The notes below the pieces were generated by a model. The model was not told the origin of the DNA. It was given only the letters and a program-made list of their open reading frames with translations, and made no database searches. From Emiliania huxleyi CCMP1516 (Eukaryota; Haptophyta; Isochrysidales; Noelaerhabdaceae): DNA of 64,000 bases. Where the stretch lies: the NCBI RefSeq assembly GCF_000372725.1, contig NW_005198966.1, positions 1,670,022 through 1,734,021 on the forward strand, given 5' to 3'. Positions 9,101 through 18,335 of this stretch are shown here, piece by piece. The position numbers and the translations under genes were made by a program. Positions within the stretch are counted from its first letter, which is position 1. Each line of letters starts with the position of its first letter.

Positions 9101-10861
9101 CAGCCGCTCTACCTGTACCTCGGGCTCTCCCTCGGCTCGGCCGGCACGACGATGCTGATCCTCCTCCTCGCGGCGCACACCAGCTGGCGCGCGAGCGGCG
9201 CGCTGCACGCGCAGCTGCTCGATGCGGTGCTCGGCGCACGGCAGGCCTTCTTCGACGCGACGGCAGTTGGGCGCATCCTCAACCGCTTCACGCGGGATAC
9301 AAACACCATCGACGAGCAGGTAGGCTGGACGCTCTTCCACTCGGTGCTTCAGCTCCTCGAGCTCCTGTCGATGCTCGGCGTGCTCGTGCTCGTCACGCGC
9401 ACGTTTGCGCTCGCCGCGCTGCCGCTCCTCTTGCTCTTTGTGCAAATTGGACGAGCCTATCGCCCCGCCGGCCGCGAGCTCGAGCGGCTCGTCGCAGTGC
9501 GCAACTCGCCCCTCTTCCAGCTCTTCACCGAGGCGCTGCATGGCGCGCCGCTCATCCGTGCCGCGCGACTCACGTCGCTGCACGAGCGGCGATACCGCTC
9601 GGCGCTGCTGCGTGCTGAGCGAGCGCGCTTCAGCCGCGGCGCCGTGCAGCGATGGCTCGACCTGTCGGTGCAGCTGCTCGGCTCGTGCATGGTCGCTCTC
9701 GTTGTAGCCTTCGCCGTCGCCGCTCGCGCCACGGAGGGCGGTGGCGACGGGCCCGGGGAGAGCGGAAGCGGTGGCGTCGGCATGTTCGACAGCCCTGGCG
9801 AAGGCGGCGGCGGCGGCGGCGGCGGCGGCTCGTCGTCGTCGAGCGGCGGGCTCATCGGGCTCGCGCTCTCTTACGGCCTCGGCATCGCCTACGCGCTGCA
9901 AGGCGCGCTGCAGGTCGTGCTGCGCCTTGAGATCGACCTCGTCTCCGTCGAGCGGAACCTACAGTACTGCGAGGAGACGCCGCAGGAGGAGCCGCGCCGG
10001 ATGCGGATCACGGGCGGCGGCGGCGGCGGCGCGGCCGTGTCGTTGCGCCGCCGCACAAACAGGCGGTCCGCGCGTGTGCATAACGTCGAGCCTGCACCGC
10101 TCTGCGACGCGTGGCCCGACGCAGGGCGACTCGCCTTTGTTGACGTGACGCTGCGCTACCGACCGGAGCTGCCGCCGGCGCTGCGCGGCGTGTCCTTCTC
10201 CGTCGAGGCTGGCGAGCGGCTCGGCGTCGTCGGCCGGTCGGGCTCGGGCAAGAGCTCGCTCGTGTCTGCGCTGCTGCGGCTCGTCGAGGTAGAGAACGGC
10301 GCCATCTCGGTGGACGGCGTCGACGTGCGCAGCGTGCCGCTGGCCAGACTGCGCGCGGGTATCGCCGTCGTGATGCAGGACGCCGTCATGTTTTCGGGCG
10401 ACCTCCGCTACAACCTCGACCCGGCGAGGGCGTGCACCGACGAGGCGCTCACGCGCGCCCTGCGGCGGGTGAGGCTGTGCGCCGAGGCGGACGACGCGGC
10501 CGAGAAGCTCAAGGAGGCGGTCGGCGAGGGCGGCGACAACTGGAGCGCCGGGCAGCGCCAGCTCATCTGTCTGGCGCGCGCGATTCTGCGCGGCGCCAAG
10601 GTGCTCGTCTGCGACGAGGCGACCTCGTCCATCGACGCAGAGACAGACGGCGTCGTTCAAGGCGTGCTTCGCGAGCGGCGCGCGACGATGCTCGTCATCG
10701 CCCATCGCCTCGAGACGATCCTCGACTTGGACCGCGTGCTGCTCATGGACGCGGGCGCCGTCGCCGAGGAGGGGCCGCCAGCAGAACTCGCGGCGAGGGT
10801 GGGCGGCAGCTTTGCCGCGCTGCTGGGGTCGAGGGGAGAGGGGATCCCCGGCCGAGGGTGA
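6167..10861 (+). CDS. ABCC-type (MRP) full ABC transporter
   Basis: A 1564-residue protein with the TMD1-NBD1-TMD2-NBD2 layout of subfamily C exporters (glutathione conjugates, organic anions, vacuolar detoxification). The conserved core begins near residue 100 (RAPLLEP, then FFGWVVPLLR), without an extra TMD0. NBD1: Walker A GEVGSGKT (about 647), signature LSGGQRQR (about 743), Walker B ILLLDDP, with Asp replacing the catalytic Glu as is normal for ABCC. NBD2: Walker A GRSGSGKS (about 1355), WSAGQRQL (about 1459), VCDEATSSID with the catalytic Glu. Ala/Glu-rich linkers and a (GGC)n-encoded Gly run (near 9804-9833) are inserted. The only upstream ATG (6167) lies inside the retrotransposon repeat, so residues 1-80 may be non-native and the true first exon may be displaced or lost. 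Confidence 0.92.
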   Translation: MLLALTEGSSFSKKERRHADCPCLLVYPVCAASCAPEFILIRGVEIGCFHNQTVREECLIHGQRGCPHVQSLPASGAPTGGFEDTEPSAPAADRRRQTRPSRAPLLEPTHRTHHRHRSRIGALSLVFFGWVVPLLRVSWRKQLGEEDLLPLWWRDDVERNARRGADLWEQRRGAFRHIFWQTCGGQFLLGGVYCILSDACSLGQPLLLRSFLSDFVQDPSAPWWLGAAYGAALVACSFFAALFDVAGHFIGSRQAVRTETILKTLMFNKALRLSAASRGAFGVGDVLTRMSVDVQRVSDLIPWLHYSYSPFLMLGVALSMLVTQVRLALVFGLAVVLVMMPLAAVVIAKSYALEEVLMKRRDERTKLMSEILRAAKGVKASGLDAPLGARVQAVRGKELTTLRRTQYLNALQGFFWSAIPPLLSTAVFASYILLPPHLACGSSPPGLSHCPITPAVAFSTLLLLQLLHEPLLIMPYIVSELLNAAVSLRRIRRLLLADDAPVLTALTATPAAIAATAAEELGTAPLLAPDAAARPAAAAEEEPGEPDPDGRSVVLRLHGASFSWHSADAEPKEGQKEGESGREGGVEAASSGGGSGDEPNSPTTPATSHLAPSGLAAPPSLPALTDGKALEAVNLSVREGELIAVIGEVGSGKTALLLAMLGELVRTEGGGSASAVCDARQEVAYAPQEAVIASGTVRENIVYGRRFDASRYAAVLKACALETDLAQLGSGDLTRVGEKGVMLSGGQRQRVALARACYSPAPILLLDDPLSAVDRAIAHHLYRHVLRGWLRGRTVVCVTHALTFVSGFDRVLVMQHGRIGLTGTVRQLAEQGLDLEELVAGTAAPDSAADGVDQAQGGSGAPSVEAAAEAAAVEAVEEVRLKQVELAGDEEDATAIAGAEDEREEDEEERASGAVKCAVLGHYIKGSGGALAAVPFVLCFLVQAALERGADLWLGLWSSGEADDAAGAGSPRSRVEELQPLYLYLGLSLGSAGTTMLILLLAAHTSWRASGALHAQLLDAVLGARQAFFDATAVGRILNRFTRDTNTIDEQVGWTLFHSVLQLLELLSMLGVLVLVTRTFALAALPLLLLFVQIGRAYRPAGRELERLVAVRNSPLFQLFTEALHGAPLIRAARLTSLHERRYRSALLRAERARFSRGAVQRWLDLSVQLLGSCMVALVVAFAVAARATEGGGDGPGESGSGGVGMFDSPGEGGGGGGGGGSSSSSGGLIGLALSYGLGIAYALQGALQVVLRLEIDLVSVERNLQYCEETPQEEPRRMRITGGGGGGAAVSLRRRTNRRSARVHNVEPAPLCDAWPDAGRLAFVDVTLRYRPELPPALRGVSFSVEAGERLGVVGRSGSGKSSLVSALLRLVEVENGAISVDGVDVRSVPLARLRAGIAVVMQDAVMFSGDLRYNLDPARACTDEALTRALRRVRLCAEADDAAEKLKEAVGEGGDNWSAGQRQLICLARAILRGAKVLVCDEATSSIDAETDGVVQGVLRERRATMLVIAHRLETILDLDRVLLMDAGAVAEEGPPAELAARVGGSFAALLGSRGEGIPGRG

Positions 10862-11104
10862 CGGTGCCGCGGTGTTTGTAATTACGTAGCTTGACGGTAA
10901 AATCCTACAGAGCGCGACCACTTTCTCCCTATATAACACGCTATTTGCAACGTGTGTGTATGAAGAACAGTCAGGCTCGGACTGGACACCAAGAGACAAC
11001 CCCCTCTCTCTTTTCTCCCAGTAAGCTAAAAGTACGACACCAACGCGGGGACGCGGGACAGAATAGGCCCAAACTTGGGCCTCTAGGGTTTGTTTCGCCA
11101 ATTG
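10862..11104. other. Intergenic spacer with a copy of a dispersed repeat
   Basis: Between ABCC stop and the METTL9-like start. At 10961-10993 it has GAAGAACAGTCAGGCTCGG and neighbouring bases, one of several copies of a short dispersed repeat (see 15067-15103 and 37126-37290). A second piece (11037-11062) continues the same consensus after an interruption of about 45 bases. No gene seen. Confidence 0.6.
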
Positions 11105-12097
11105 ATGCACCGGCGCTACCAGCTCGCCTGTGCGTCCGGCCTCGCGGCGGTCGTATGCGTCGAGACGCGGAGACGGAGCGCGCTCAGCGACCCGCTGCCC
11201 GCTGAGTACTCCGCCGCCAGCGCGCTCGAGTGGCGGTACAGCTTCTCTCGCGATGCCGTCGCCAGCGCCTGCCCTAGCGCCAACCTGACGCCGCTCGAGC
11301 TGGATGACGAATCGCGCGCGTGCGCCGCAGCGCGCGACCGCACCATTGTGCACGCTCTCGCGTCTGGGCTGCTCCGCCTCGCCGGCTTTTCGCAGTACGA
11401 CCGGCAAGCGCTCCTCGATGCACCAGAGATGCACCTGCTGAGCACGCCAATGTGGCGGGCGCTGCTCGGCGAGGGAGCCTGTGGCGGCCGCGCCCTTGAT
11501 GTGGGCGCCGGGTGCGGCTCCATCACCGAGCGCATCGCGCCGCTCTTTGAGGCTATTCATGCGACGGAGGTGTCCGAGTGGCTGGCGTGGCGGCTGCGCG
11601 CCCGAGGCATCCCGACCGCAGTGGCCCACGACCCTGCCGACGCGCACGCGCTGGCCAGCGCCGGGCTCCCCACCTGCGGCTACGACGCCGTCTTTGCGCT
11701 CAACGTGCTCGACCGAGTGCCGGACGTTGACGCCTTCCTCGCCGCGCTCTCCTCGCTCCTCGCACCTGGCGGCCGGCTCGTGGTTGCCCTGCCGCTGCCG
11801 CTGCGGCACGCCGTCTCGCACCACGCCGCGATCAACGCGCCCGCGCCGGCGGGCGAGGCGGCCGGCGCTCCGCGAGACGTTGTTCCGCTCCCCATTCGCG
11901 CGAGCAGCTGGGAGGAGGCGGCTGGTGAGGCTTGCATCGCCCTCGAGCGGAGCGGGCTGCGAGTGCTGAGGCTCGTGCGGGCCCCGTACCTCTCGCAGGG
12001 CCTGAGCCTGCTCGGGACCGCGAATCGCCCATTCGTGCTGGACGACGCTGTTTTCGTGTGTAAGAGGGCGGAGAGGGGAGAGCGAGAGGATGGGTGA
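11105..12097 (+). CDS. METTL9: METTL9/DREV-like protein-histidine methyltransferase
   Basis: A single-exon ORF of 330 residues from the ATG at 11105. Methyltransferase motif I is LDVGAGCGSITERIAP, followed by the acidic HATEVSEW, the LNVLDRVPDVDAFL block (counterpart of LNLLDRC in METTL9) and a post-motif region LAPGGRLVVALPLPLRH. The end (VRAPYLSQG, then FVLDDAVFVCKR) corresponds to the family's LPYLCEGD / DAVFVL finish. METTL9 enzymes methylate the N1 of His in HxH motifs of target proteins. The N-terminus carries a hydrophobic stretch (about residues 6-16), so the protein may enter the secretory pathway or an organelle. Fold and family are clear; substrate is inferred from family. Confidence 0.85.
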   Translation: MHRRYQLACASGLAAVVCVETRRRSALSDPLPAEYSAASALEWRYSFSRDAVASACPSANLTPLELDDESRACAAARDRTIVHALASGLLRLAGFSQYDRQALLDAPEMHLLSTPMWRALLGEGACGGRALDVGAGCGSITERIAPLFEAIHATEVSEWLAWRLRARGIPTAVAHDPADAHALASAGLPTCGYDAVFALNVLDRVPDVDAFLAALSSLLAPGGRLVVALPLPLRHAVSHHAAINAPAPAGEAAGAPRDVVPLPIRASSWEEAAGEACIALERSGLRVLRLVRAPYLSQGLSLLGTANRPFVLDDAVFVCKRAERGEREDG

Positions 12098-12833
12098 ACG
12101 GGTCGTCGGGGGGTGATCCACATCCAGCGTGAGACGTGAGGTCTCTCTCGTCTCTCGTCTCTGCACTCTGGTGTGAACATATATAGATGTGTTCCTTGTC
12201 GCAAAAACGAAGTAGAGGGTAGACGTCGGTACAAACAGTAGAGAGAGCTCGATGTACCCAGGAAATTCACAAACGTATACGTGTATGTGCGTGCAGACTG
12301 CAGCCGCTCTGCTTCTCACACACATGTACATGTGGTGGGCAGCCTCCAGCCACTCACTGTACGGTAGTTCAGACTGTAGACACTCTGTGCCACTCTCAAC
12401 ACGAGCGGCCCCCGCTGCCGCACACACACGCCAGTCTCCACAGCAGTGAGAGATCAGTGTGTGTGCGGCCCACATCGCGCGCACGCCCTCCTTCGCGGAG
12501 CACTCGCCCACGAAACACGACAGGGGCCGAGCTCACGCCAGAGTCGCGCGGGCCGCGCCGCAGTCTGCACGCCGAGATTTGGGTGTCTGGTAGGCGAGCT
12601 GCTTCACGGCGGGCGGCTCGGCCTCTGCAGTGGCCGGGGCGGGAGCGCCCCGACCAGTACTCCATGCCCCACGATACCTGGCGGTTTGCGCCTCCGCATG
12701 AGCTTCCACTGCACTCGGTCCAATCGTAGCAGCGTCGTCCCTCTCCCCTCCCCGGCTCCGGTGCCTGCACGAGCCCCCCCCCCCCCCCGCCCCCTCGGGC
12801 CCCGCGCGAGGCGGCTCACTCGGCTCACTCGCC
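12098..12833. other. Convergent intergenic region
   Basis: Lies between the 3' ends of the METTL9-like gene and RAD51. It has an AT-richer part (12170-12330), a (CA)/(TG)-rich stretch near 12310-12470, and a poly-C run near 12776-12788. No reliable gene or structured RNA was recognised. Confidence 0.5.
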
Positions 12834-14847
12834 TCACTCGGCCGCGTCCCCGATGCCGGCCCCGTGGATGGCGAAGGTCGCCTCGCCCTCGGGCAGGCAG
12901 GGCGAGTCGTACACCTTGCAGACGCGGTTCTCGCCGCGGCCCTTGCGGAAGTAGAGCCGGGTCGTCGACGCGTGCGCGATGATGTTGCCTCCGATCGGCT
13001 TCTTGTTGTCGCCGAACGAGGCGCCGCCGTCCACCTGCGCCACCACCTGCGAGCCGGCGCCTCCACACCGCGTCAGCGACAGGGCCATGCGGCGCGCGCC
13101 TCCGGGCGCCAGGCGGAGCGCCCGCCTGGTTGGTGATGACGCACGCGACGCCGAACTGGGCGGCCAAGTTGGAGAGGGCGCGCAGGAACTTTGCCAGGTG
13201 CATCTGCCTCGCCGAGAGCTCGCCGCGGCCGGAGTAGTCGGTGCGGTACAGACCGGTCGCCTCCGAGGGCACGGCGTGCAAGTGTCACGGGCGTGTGGCG
13301 GACGTGTGTCAGTCAGAGGCTGGTGGCACGGTGACCAGCCGCCGGGTCGATGATGATGAGCCGAGACCGGCGCAACTACGTCCCGGCTGCCTCTCGGCTG
13401 CCTCTCGGCTGCCTCTCGGCTGCCTCTCGGCTGCCTCTCGGCTGCCTCTCGGCTGCCTCTCGGCTGCCTCTCGGCTGCCTCTCGGCTGCCTCTCGGCTGC
13501 CTCTCGGCTGCCTCTCGGCTGCCTCTCGGCTGCCTCTCGGCTGCCTCTCGGCTGCCTCTCGGCTGCATCTCGACTCATCTGTGCTGCGTCTGTGCTGCAC
13601 TCGACTCATCTGTGCTGATTCTGTGCTGCTTCTCACCGAGTCGATGATGATGAGCCCGAACCGCGTGTCGGACATCATGCCCGCCGCCTCGGCGAGGAGC
13701 TGCAGCTGGTGCTCCTACCTCCTCAGCCGTGAATGACTCTCTCGTCTCTCAGACTCAGCGAGGAGCGGCAGCTGGCTCGCACCGAGTTGTACGCGCGCGC
13801 GTACGCCACGTTGTCGAGCACGTCGGCACCTGCGGGGGCGGCGATCTGAGGCGGCCCCGCCGTGCGGCGGCGGCGGCGGAGGCCGGCAGCGGAGGCGGAG
13901 GCAGCGGCGGCGGCGGCGGCAGCGGCGGCGGCGGCGGCGGCAGAGACGGCGGCGGGGGCTCTGCGCGCCGTCGAGGCCGTACTTCTCCGCGATCTCGCAG
14001 AGCCGCTCGGGGCGGAAGGTGCCCTCGGTGTCGATGTACATGGCCTTTCCCTCGGCGCCGCCCTAGGTTGGGGGTGCGGAGGGCGGGCTGTCGGGCAGGG
14101 CTGCAACGGGGCGAGCCGCCGACCCACAGTTTTGCGGGGAAGTGTCCGGGAAGTGTCTGGGAAGTGTCCGGGAAGTGTTCGGCCCATCCTGGCCTCGCCT
14201 GCTCGAGAGGCAGCTGCGTGGTGACGCAGAGGGTGTGGCACAGCTGCGTCTTGCCGGTCCGAAACTCGCCTGCCAGGGCGGGCGGCGCCGCGTGTGAGGC
14301 TGCGCCCCGCGACGGGGCGCTCTGCGCCAGGCCCCTCCGACGCACCAAAGATTTCGGTGATGGATCCCGTCTCGATGCCGCCGCGCAGCAGGTCGTCGAG
14401 GTCCTGCGAGGCGACGGGTGATGACGCGACGAGTCGACGGCGAGGGAGGGCGGAGGGCGGCGGGGCGGGCGGCGATGGCGAGCAGCGGGGGCGGCGCGCC
14501 TTGGAGCCGGTCGTGAGGTGGAGGGTCTCCTGACGCTGCTGGTAGATTTCTGTTGCGGAGGAGAAGCCCATGTCGACCATCTTGTGCGCGGCCGCCAGCA
14601 GCTTGTCCACCTTCTGGTCCGATATCCCCTTGATCTCGCCGAGCTCCTTGCGCGTCGCGTGCGCGACCGCCTCGACGGTGTGGAAGCCCTTCTCCTTGAG
14701 CTTCTTGAGATCGGCGGCGTTGATGCCAGAGCCCTCGAGCTGCTCAAGCTGCTGCCACGCGCCGGGCGCCTGCGTCTGGCCGTCGCCCATCAGCGCATCG
14801 CCGCCAGCCTGTGTCGGCGGCTGCTGCACGAGCTGTTGCTGCGCCAT
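12834..14847 (-). CDS. RAD51: RAD51 recombinase, eight exons
   Basis: Exons on the minus strand: 14847-14500, 14403-14346, 14269-14199, 14062-13969, 13829-13783, 13714-13637, 13260-13126, 13046-12834. They join in phase to 347 residues (human RAD51 has 339). The product forms filaments on single-stranded DNA and drives homologous pairing. Seen: helix-hairpin-helix region (about 40-90), Walker A GEFRTGKT (136-143), [14 protein letters not shown], Walker B LIIID (227-231), and the [16 protein letters not shown] and [15 protein letters not shown] blocks. The sequence follows RAD51 rather than DMC1 (VVITNQ-type and [11 protein letters not shown] forms). Four of seven introns begin with GC (1, 3, 4, 7). 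Intron 6 holds a minisatellite and intron 5 has a direct repeat at its borders. Confidence 0.95.
13384..13570. repeat. 11-bp minisatellite in RAD51 intron 6
   Basis: About 17 tandem copies of GGCTGCCTCTC, nearly perfect, followed by degenerate copies to about 13620. Because the unit is not a multiple of three, it leaves open frames on both strands that are not genes. Confidence 0.97.
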
Positions 14848-15378
14848 CGCGTCTGTCCCGAGCGGAGCCTGTCGCCGCGAGCACGGAACCTGCCGAGAGG
14901 CGGAGCGAGACGTGTGGCGGGGGGGGGGGAGCGTCGGGCGGGGAGGGAGGGCGCAACGGAGGGCGATCGGAGAGGCCCTGTACCGAAGGTGTGCCGCAAA
15001 CTGCCAGCCGGGACGAGCGGGAAATAACCCTTCGAAGGCCGCGTTGGGGAGAGAGAGTGTTTGTTGTCGCGTTGGTGTCCAGTCCGAGCCTGGCTGTTCT
15101 TCACCTGCCTACCTAATCTAATCTAAAAGGGGTGAGGAACACATCCCTTTCTCGACTGTCTGAGCTTGTGCGTCTTGGGTCCGGGGTTGTGTTTTTGTGT
15201 GAGGAACGCACCGACCCAAGTTGATTGCGCTTCGGGGCCAGCGCCTTCAATTGCGCCCCAATCTCGTCCGTCGTCCCACGCGAGTGTGCAACCTCCCCAA
15301 CCGTGCGGCGCCGCAACGGCTCCCCCTTTTGGAAACACCTTAAACTTCGCGACGTCATTTCGCTTTTAGGAGGGTTCC
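14848..15378. other. Intergenic region upstream of RAD51
   Basis: Contains the presumed RAD51 promoter area and, at 15067-15103 in reverse orientation, another copy of the dispersed GGTGTCCAGTCCGAGCC repeat. A possible small minus-strand frame (15123-15338) is not supported by any recognised domain. Confidence 0.5.
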
Positions 15379-16217
15379 AAGCGAACGAGTTTAGACCAGT
15401 TTAGACCACTGCTAAACACGAACCAGATTAGTCCTGTTTACGATAAACTGGGTCTAAACCTGGTATGGCTAATGGGTTCCTCCCCTTCTCCCCCCCGCGT
15501 AGCGCGCACCTCCCTCCCCCCCGCCTAGCTCCCCTGCTCTGAGAGAGACGCGGCTCTCAGCGGCACGCGCAAGCGTCAGCGGCCTTGCTTCTTCTCGCGC
15601 TGGTCGAGGTTGTGCATGGCAATCTTGAGGGTCCACGCGGCCGCGTCGAGGACTCTTCCGACAGCTTCGCCGTGTCGAAGATCTGCTTGCAGAAGCCGCA
15701 GCGCGTCCCCTCATCTTTCGCGCGGTACGTCGGGAGCGAGGCCAGGAACATCGCCTGCAAGCATCTGGTGAGGGGCAGGGAGTACCACTGCTCAACCCAA
15801 CACCACTTCTACTAGCACCTTTGCGGCCGTTGAAATCAACGCGCTGCCGCTTCTTGCCAGGCGCAGGCGCCGCCAGCTGGTCTGTCTGTCGCCGCGCCCG
15901 ACGTCGCGCCCTAACACCGACCGTGCGCCTGATCGGCGAGGCTGTTGTTGCGCGCCGGTGCAAGTGTGCCAGGTGTGCTGTCCGGCCCGAGGCAGAGGAT
16001 GGCGGCTGCACGCTGCCGCTTCCGCAGCCACAGCGCGGCCGCGGCGGCGGAGCTAGCTAGGGGCGCCCTAAACCGGGTCTAAACCTGGTATGGCTAATGG
16101 GGTCCCCCACCCAGGCCGAGCCCTGTTTAGACCCAGTTTATCGTAAACAGGACTAATCTGGTTCGTGTTCAGCCGTGGTCTAAACTGGGTCTAAACATGG
16201 TCTAAACTGGTTCGCTT
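15379..16217. mobile_element. Terminal-inverted-repeat element, about 840 bp
   Basis: The left end (15379-15459) and the reverse complement of the right end (16125-16217) align over roughly 80-90 bases, both starting AAGCGAAC and sharing ACACGAACCAGATTAGTCC. A further segment, TCTAAACCTGGTATGGCTAA, occurs in direct orientation next to each end (left 15452-15471, right 16077-16096). The ends are made of degenerate GGTCTAAAC units. No target-site duplication was clear. The interior is GC-rich and includes a short minus-strand frame with RCGFCKQIFDTAKL (around 15660-15700), possibly a zinc-binding remnant. It resembles a non-autonomous DNA transposon; no transposase was recognised. Confidence 0.75.
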
Positions 16218-16227
16218 TGAGATCCTC

Positions 16228-18099
16228 ATGCTTTTGCGTGTTGCGCGTACGCCCAGAACTGTATTCGCGCCGCGCGGCATTGTGAGTGCGCGACGCAGCC
16301 AACGTAGCGGCGAGGCGCGGCGCGGGGCGCGCACACTCTGCATGCGAGGGCTCGAGGCGGCGTTGGCGGCCGCTGGGCAGGGTGACGAGGCGGCCGTGCG
16401 GGCTTGGCTTGACAGCGGCGGACAGATTGACTCATGCCATGACGGCGTCACGCTGCTGACAGCCGCCGCCGGTGGTGGCCACGAGCAGCTCGTCGCCACA
16501 CTGCTGGAATGCGGCGCCGATATGGACCGGCAGGAGAACAGGGGTCAAACCACCGCTCTGATGGCCGCCGCCCTCGGCAACCAGCACTTGGTTGCGTCTC
16601 GCCTGCTACGGGCGGGGGCAAACTTAAATCTGCGGTGTGCGGAGGGCAAGACTGCGCTGCAGTACGCCATGGAGAGGCGTACCACTGAGTACCACACTGA
16701 GTGCGTCGAGGTCTTTCGGGACCACCTCATCACGGTGACAGCGGATCAGCAGGAGGCGGCGATGAGCGCGGCTGGTATGCAGCTGATGCTCGTCAACGTG
16801 CCGCCAGGCATGCGCCCAGGCGACCCGATGGTTGTAAGAACACCGACGGGGCAGGATTACATGGCGGTGATCCCGCAGGGCGTCGGCCCCGTCTCACAAT
16901 TTCAGACCATCTTGCCGCGCTCGGGCGGCACTACCTCAGGCGTGGCCGCGGCGATAGGAGGTGGTGACGGCGATGGGCAGCCGCACCCGGCGGTGCCGGC
17001 TGGTCACCATGTAATGCTTGTCGATGTGCCACCAAATCATCACCCTGGCGATAAGGTGGTGGTTCGGACACCGTTCGGACCTGATTACATGGTCGTGATC
17101 CCAGAGGGTGCTGGCCCCAACATGCCGTTCCATATCGCTGTTCCGACGGGCGGAGGTGTCGCGAATGCACCCCCGCTTCACGAGTCTTGCTCGAGCGACC
17201 TGCTTCCGGACGAGGTCCTGGACGCCGCCTTTCACGGCGATGAAGCAGCGGTGCAGGCGTGGATCGATGCTGGTGGGCGGATCAACGCGCCGCTCCTGCG
17301 TTGGAACAGCAGCACGTTACTCATAGCAGCCGCTACGTACGGCCACGACCGGTTGGTCGACCTCTTGATTCGGCGCGGCGCGGAGCTCGACCATCAAAAC
17401 AGCTATGGCAGCACCGCACTGATCGCCGCCTCTACGTACAAACATCAGTCCGGGGCCACGATTGTGCGCCTCTTGCTGCTAGCTGGCGCAGACACGGCGG
17501 TGGCCGACAACGATGGCAGGACTGCGCTGCAATGGGCCAAGGAGTGTGGTCAAGCCGAGTGTGTGCTCGCTTTCGATGAGCACGCGGAGGCGGAGGCGGC
17601 ACGGCACGCAGACGCGCTGCTAGCAGAGGAGGGGGCGGAGGAGGCGGAGCGCAACAAGGAGAGCAAGAAGGCCAAGAAGAACAGGAAGAAGAAGGGAAAG
17701 GGTGGCAGGGGTGGCGCGGCCGCGCCGTCGCAGGAGCCCGAGGTGGCGGAAGAGGAGGCGGTGGAGCTGGCGGCGGCGCTGGAGGACAGTATGAGACTGG
17801 ACAATCAGGCGAAGGGCGCGCCGAAAGAGCAAGGGGCGCCATCTTCATCGGCCGAGGTGGCGCCAGCTCTGAAGGAGGAGGAGCCGCCAGCCGACTTCAT
17901 CTGCCCCATCACGACGGAGGTGATGGCCGAACCGGTGATGGCGGCCGACGGGCATTCGTATGAGCGGCGGCAGATTGAGCGCTGGCTCACGACCAAGTCG
18001 ACGAGCCCGCTGACGGGCGGCGAGCTCGAGCACCTCTTCCTCACCCCCAACCACTCACTTCGCCGGATGATCCGGGAGTGGCAAGAAGCGCAGCGATGA
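16228..18099 (+). CDS. Ankyrin-repeat protein with C-terminal U-box (predicted E3 ubiquitin ligase)
   Basis: A 623-residue ORF. Two ankyrin blocks (about residues 38-150 and 330-450) flank two copies of a short module with the pattern VPPxxxPGDxxVVRTPxGxDYMxVIPxGxGP (about 187-232 and 260-308). A Lys-rich, Ala/Glu-rich region (about 450-545) leads to a U-box at about 555-620: FICPITTEVMAEPVMAADGH, then SYERRQIERWL and LTPNHSLRRMI. U-boxes recruit ubiquitin-charged E2 enzymes without zinc; the ankyrin repeats would bind substrate. The ATG at 16228 lies only 10 bases beyond the TIR element; an alternative start is the Met in TLCMRGLEAAL. It is paralogous to the ankyrin gene at 51810-54053. Confidence 0.9.
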   Translation: MLLRVARTPRTVFAPRGIVSARRSQRSGEARRGARTLCMRGLEAALAAAGQGDEAAVRAWLDSGGQIDSCHDGVTLLTAAAGGGHEQLVATLLECGADMDRQENRGQTTALMAAALGNQHLVASRLLRAGANLNLRCAEGKTALQYAMERRTTEYHTECVEVFRDHLITVTADQQEAAMSAAGMQLMLVNVPPGMRPGDPMVVRTPTGQDYMAVIPQGVGPVSQFQTILPRSGGTTSGVAAAIGGGDGDGQPHPAVPAGHHVMLVDVPPNHHPGDKVVVRTPFGPDYMVVIPEGAGPNMPFHIAVPTGGGVANAPPLHESCSSDLLPDEVLDAAFHGDEAAVQAWIDAGGRINAPLLRWNSSTLLIAAATYGHDRLVDLLIRRGAELDHQNSYGSTALIAASTYKHQSGATIVRLLLLAGADTAVADNDGRTALQWAKECGQAECVLAFDEHAEAEAARHADALLAEEGAEEAERNKESKKAKKNRKKKGKGGRGGAAAPSQEPEVAEEEAVELAAALEDSMRLDNQAKGAPKEQGAPSSSAEVAPALKEEEPPADFICPITTEVMAEPVMAADGHSYERRQIERWLTTKSTSPLTGGELEHLFLTPNHSLRRMIREWQEAQR

Positions 18100-18335
18100 T
18101 TACACGAATGCCCGATCGTCTTGTCTACGCGGCGTCGGCGCTGACGTAGTCTTCAGTCCAGCTGTGAAGGGCGGCGCCGCGCACGCACGGGCACGCCGCG
18201 GGCGCGCACGGCCACGGGGCACGCGCACGCCGCCGCGCCGCCTGCGGGGGGCTCGGCCCCTCTTCTGACTTATCCACACTCAAAAAGTGCAAAGACCAAA
18301 CCATCTCCTCACTCCTGCCACGTGCCACATTTTTT

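Noticed and set aside
9959..12511. 850-residue minus-strand frame
   Set aside because: Runs antisense to the ABCC NBD2 and the METTL9-like gene, whose motifs are on the plus strand; an effect of high GC.
13309..13678. Open frames in all six phases over the RAD51 intron
   Set aside because: Product of an 11-bp repeat without stop codons; not coding.
12834..14847. DMC1 rather than RAD51
   Set aside because: The C-terminal blocks ([25 protein letters not shown]) follow RAD51, not the DMC1 versions.
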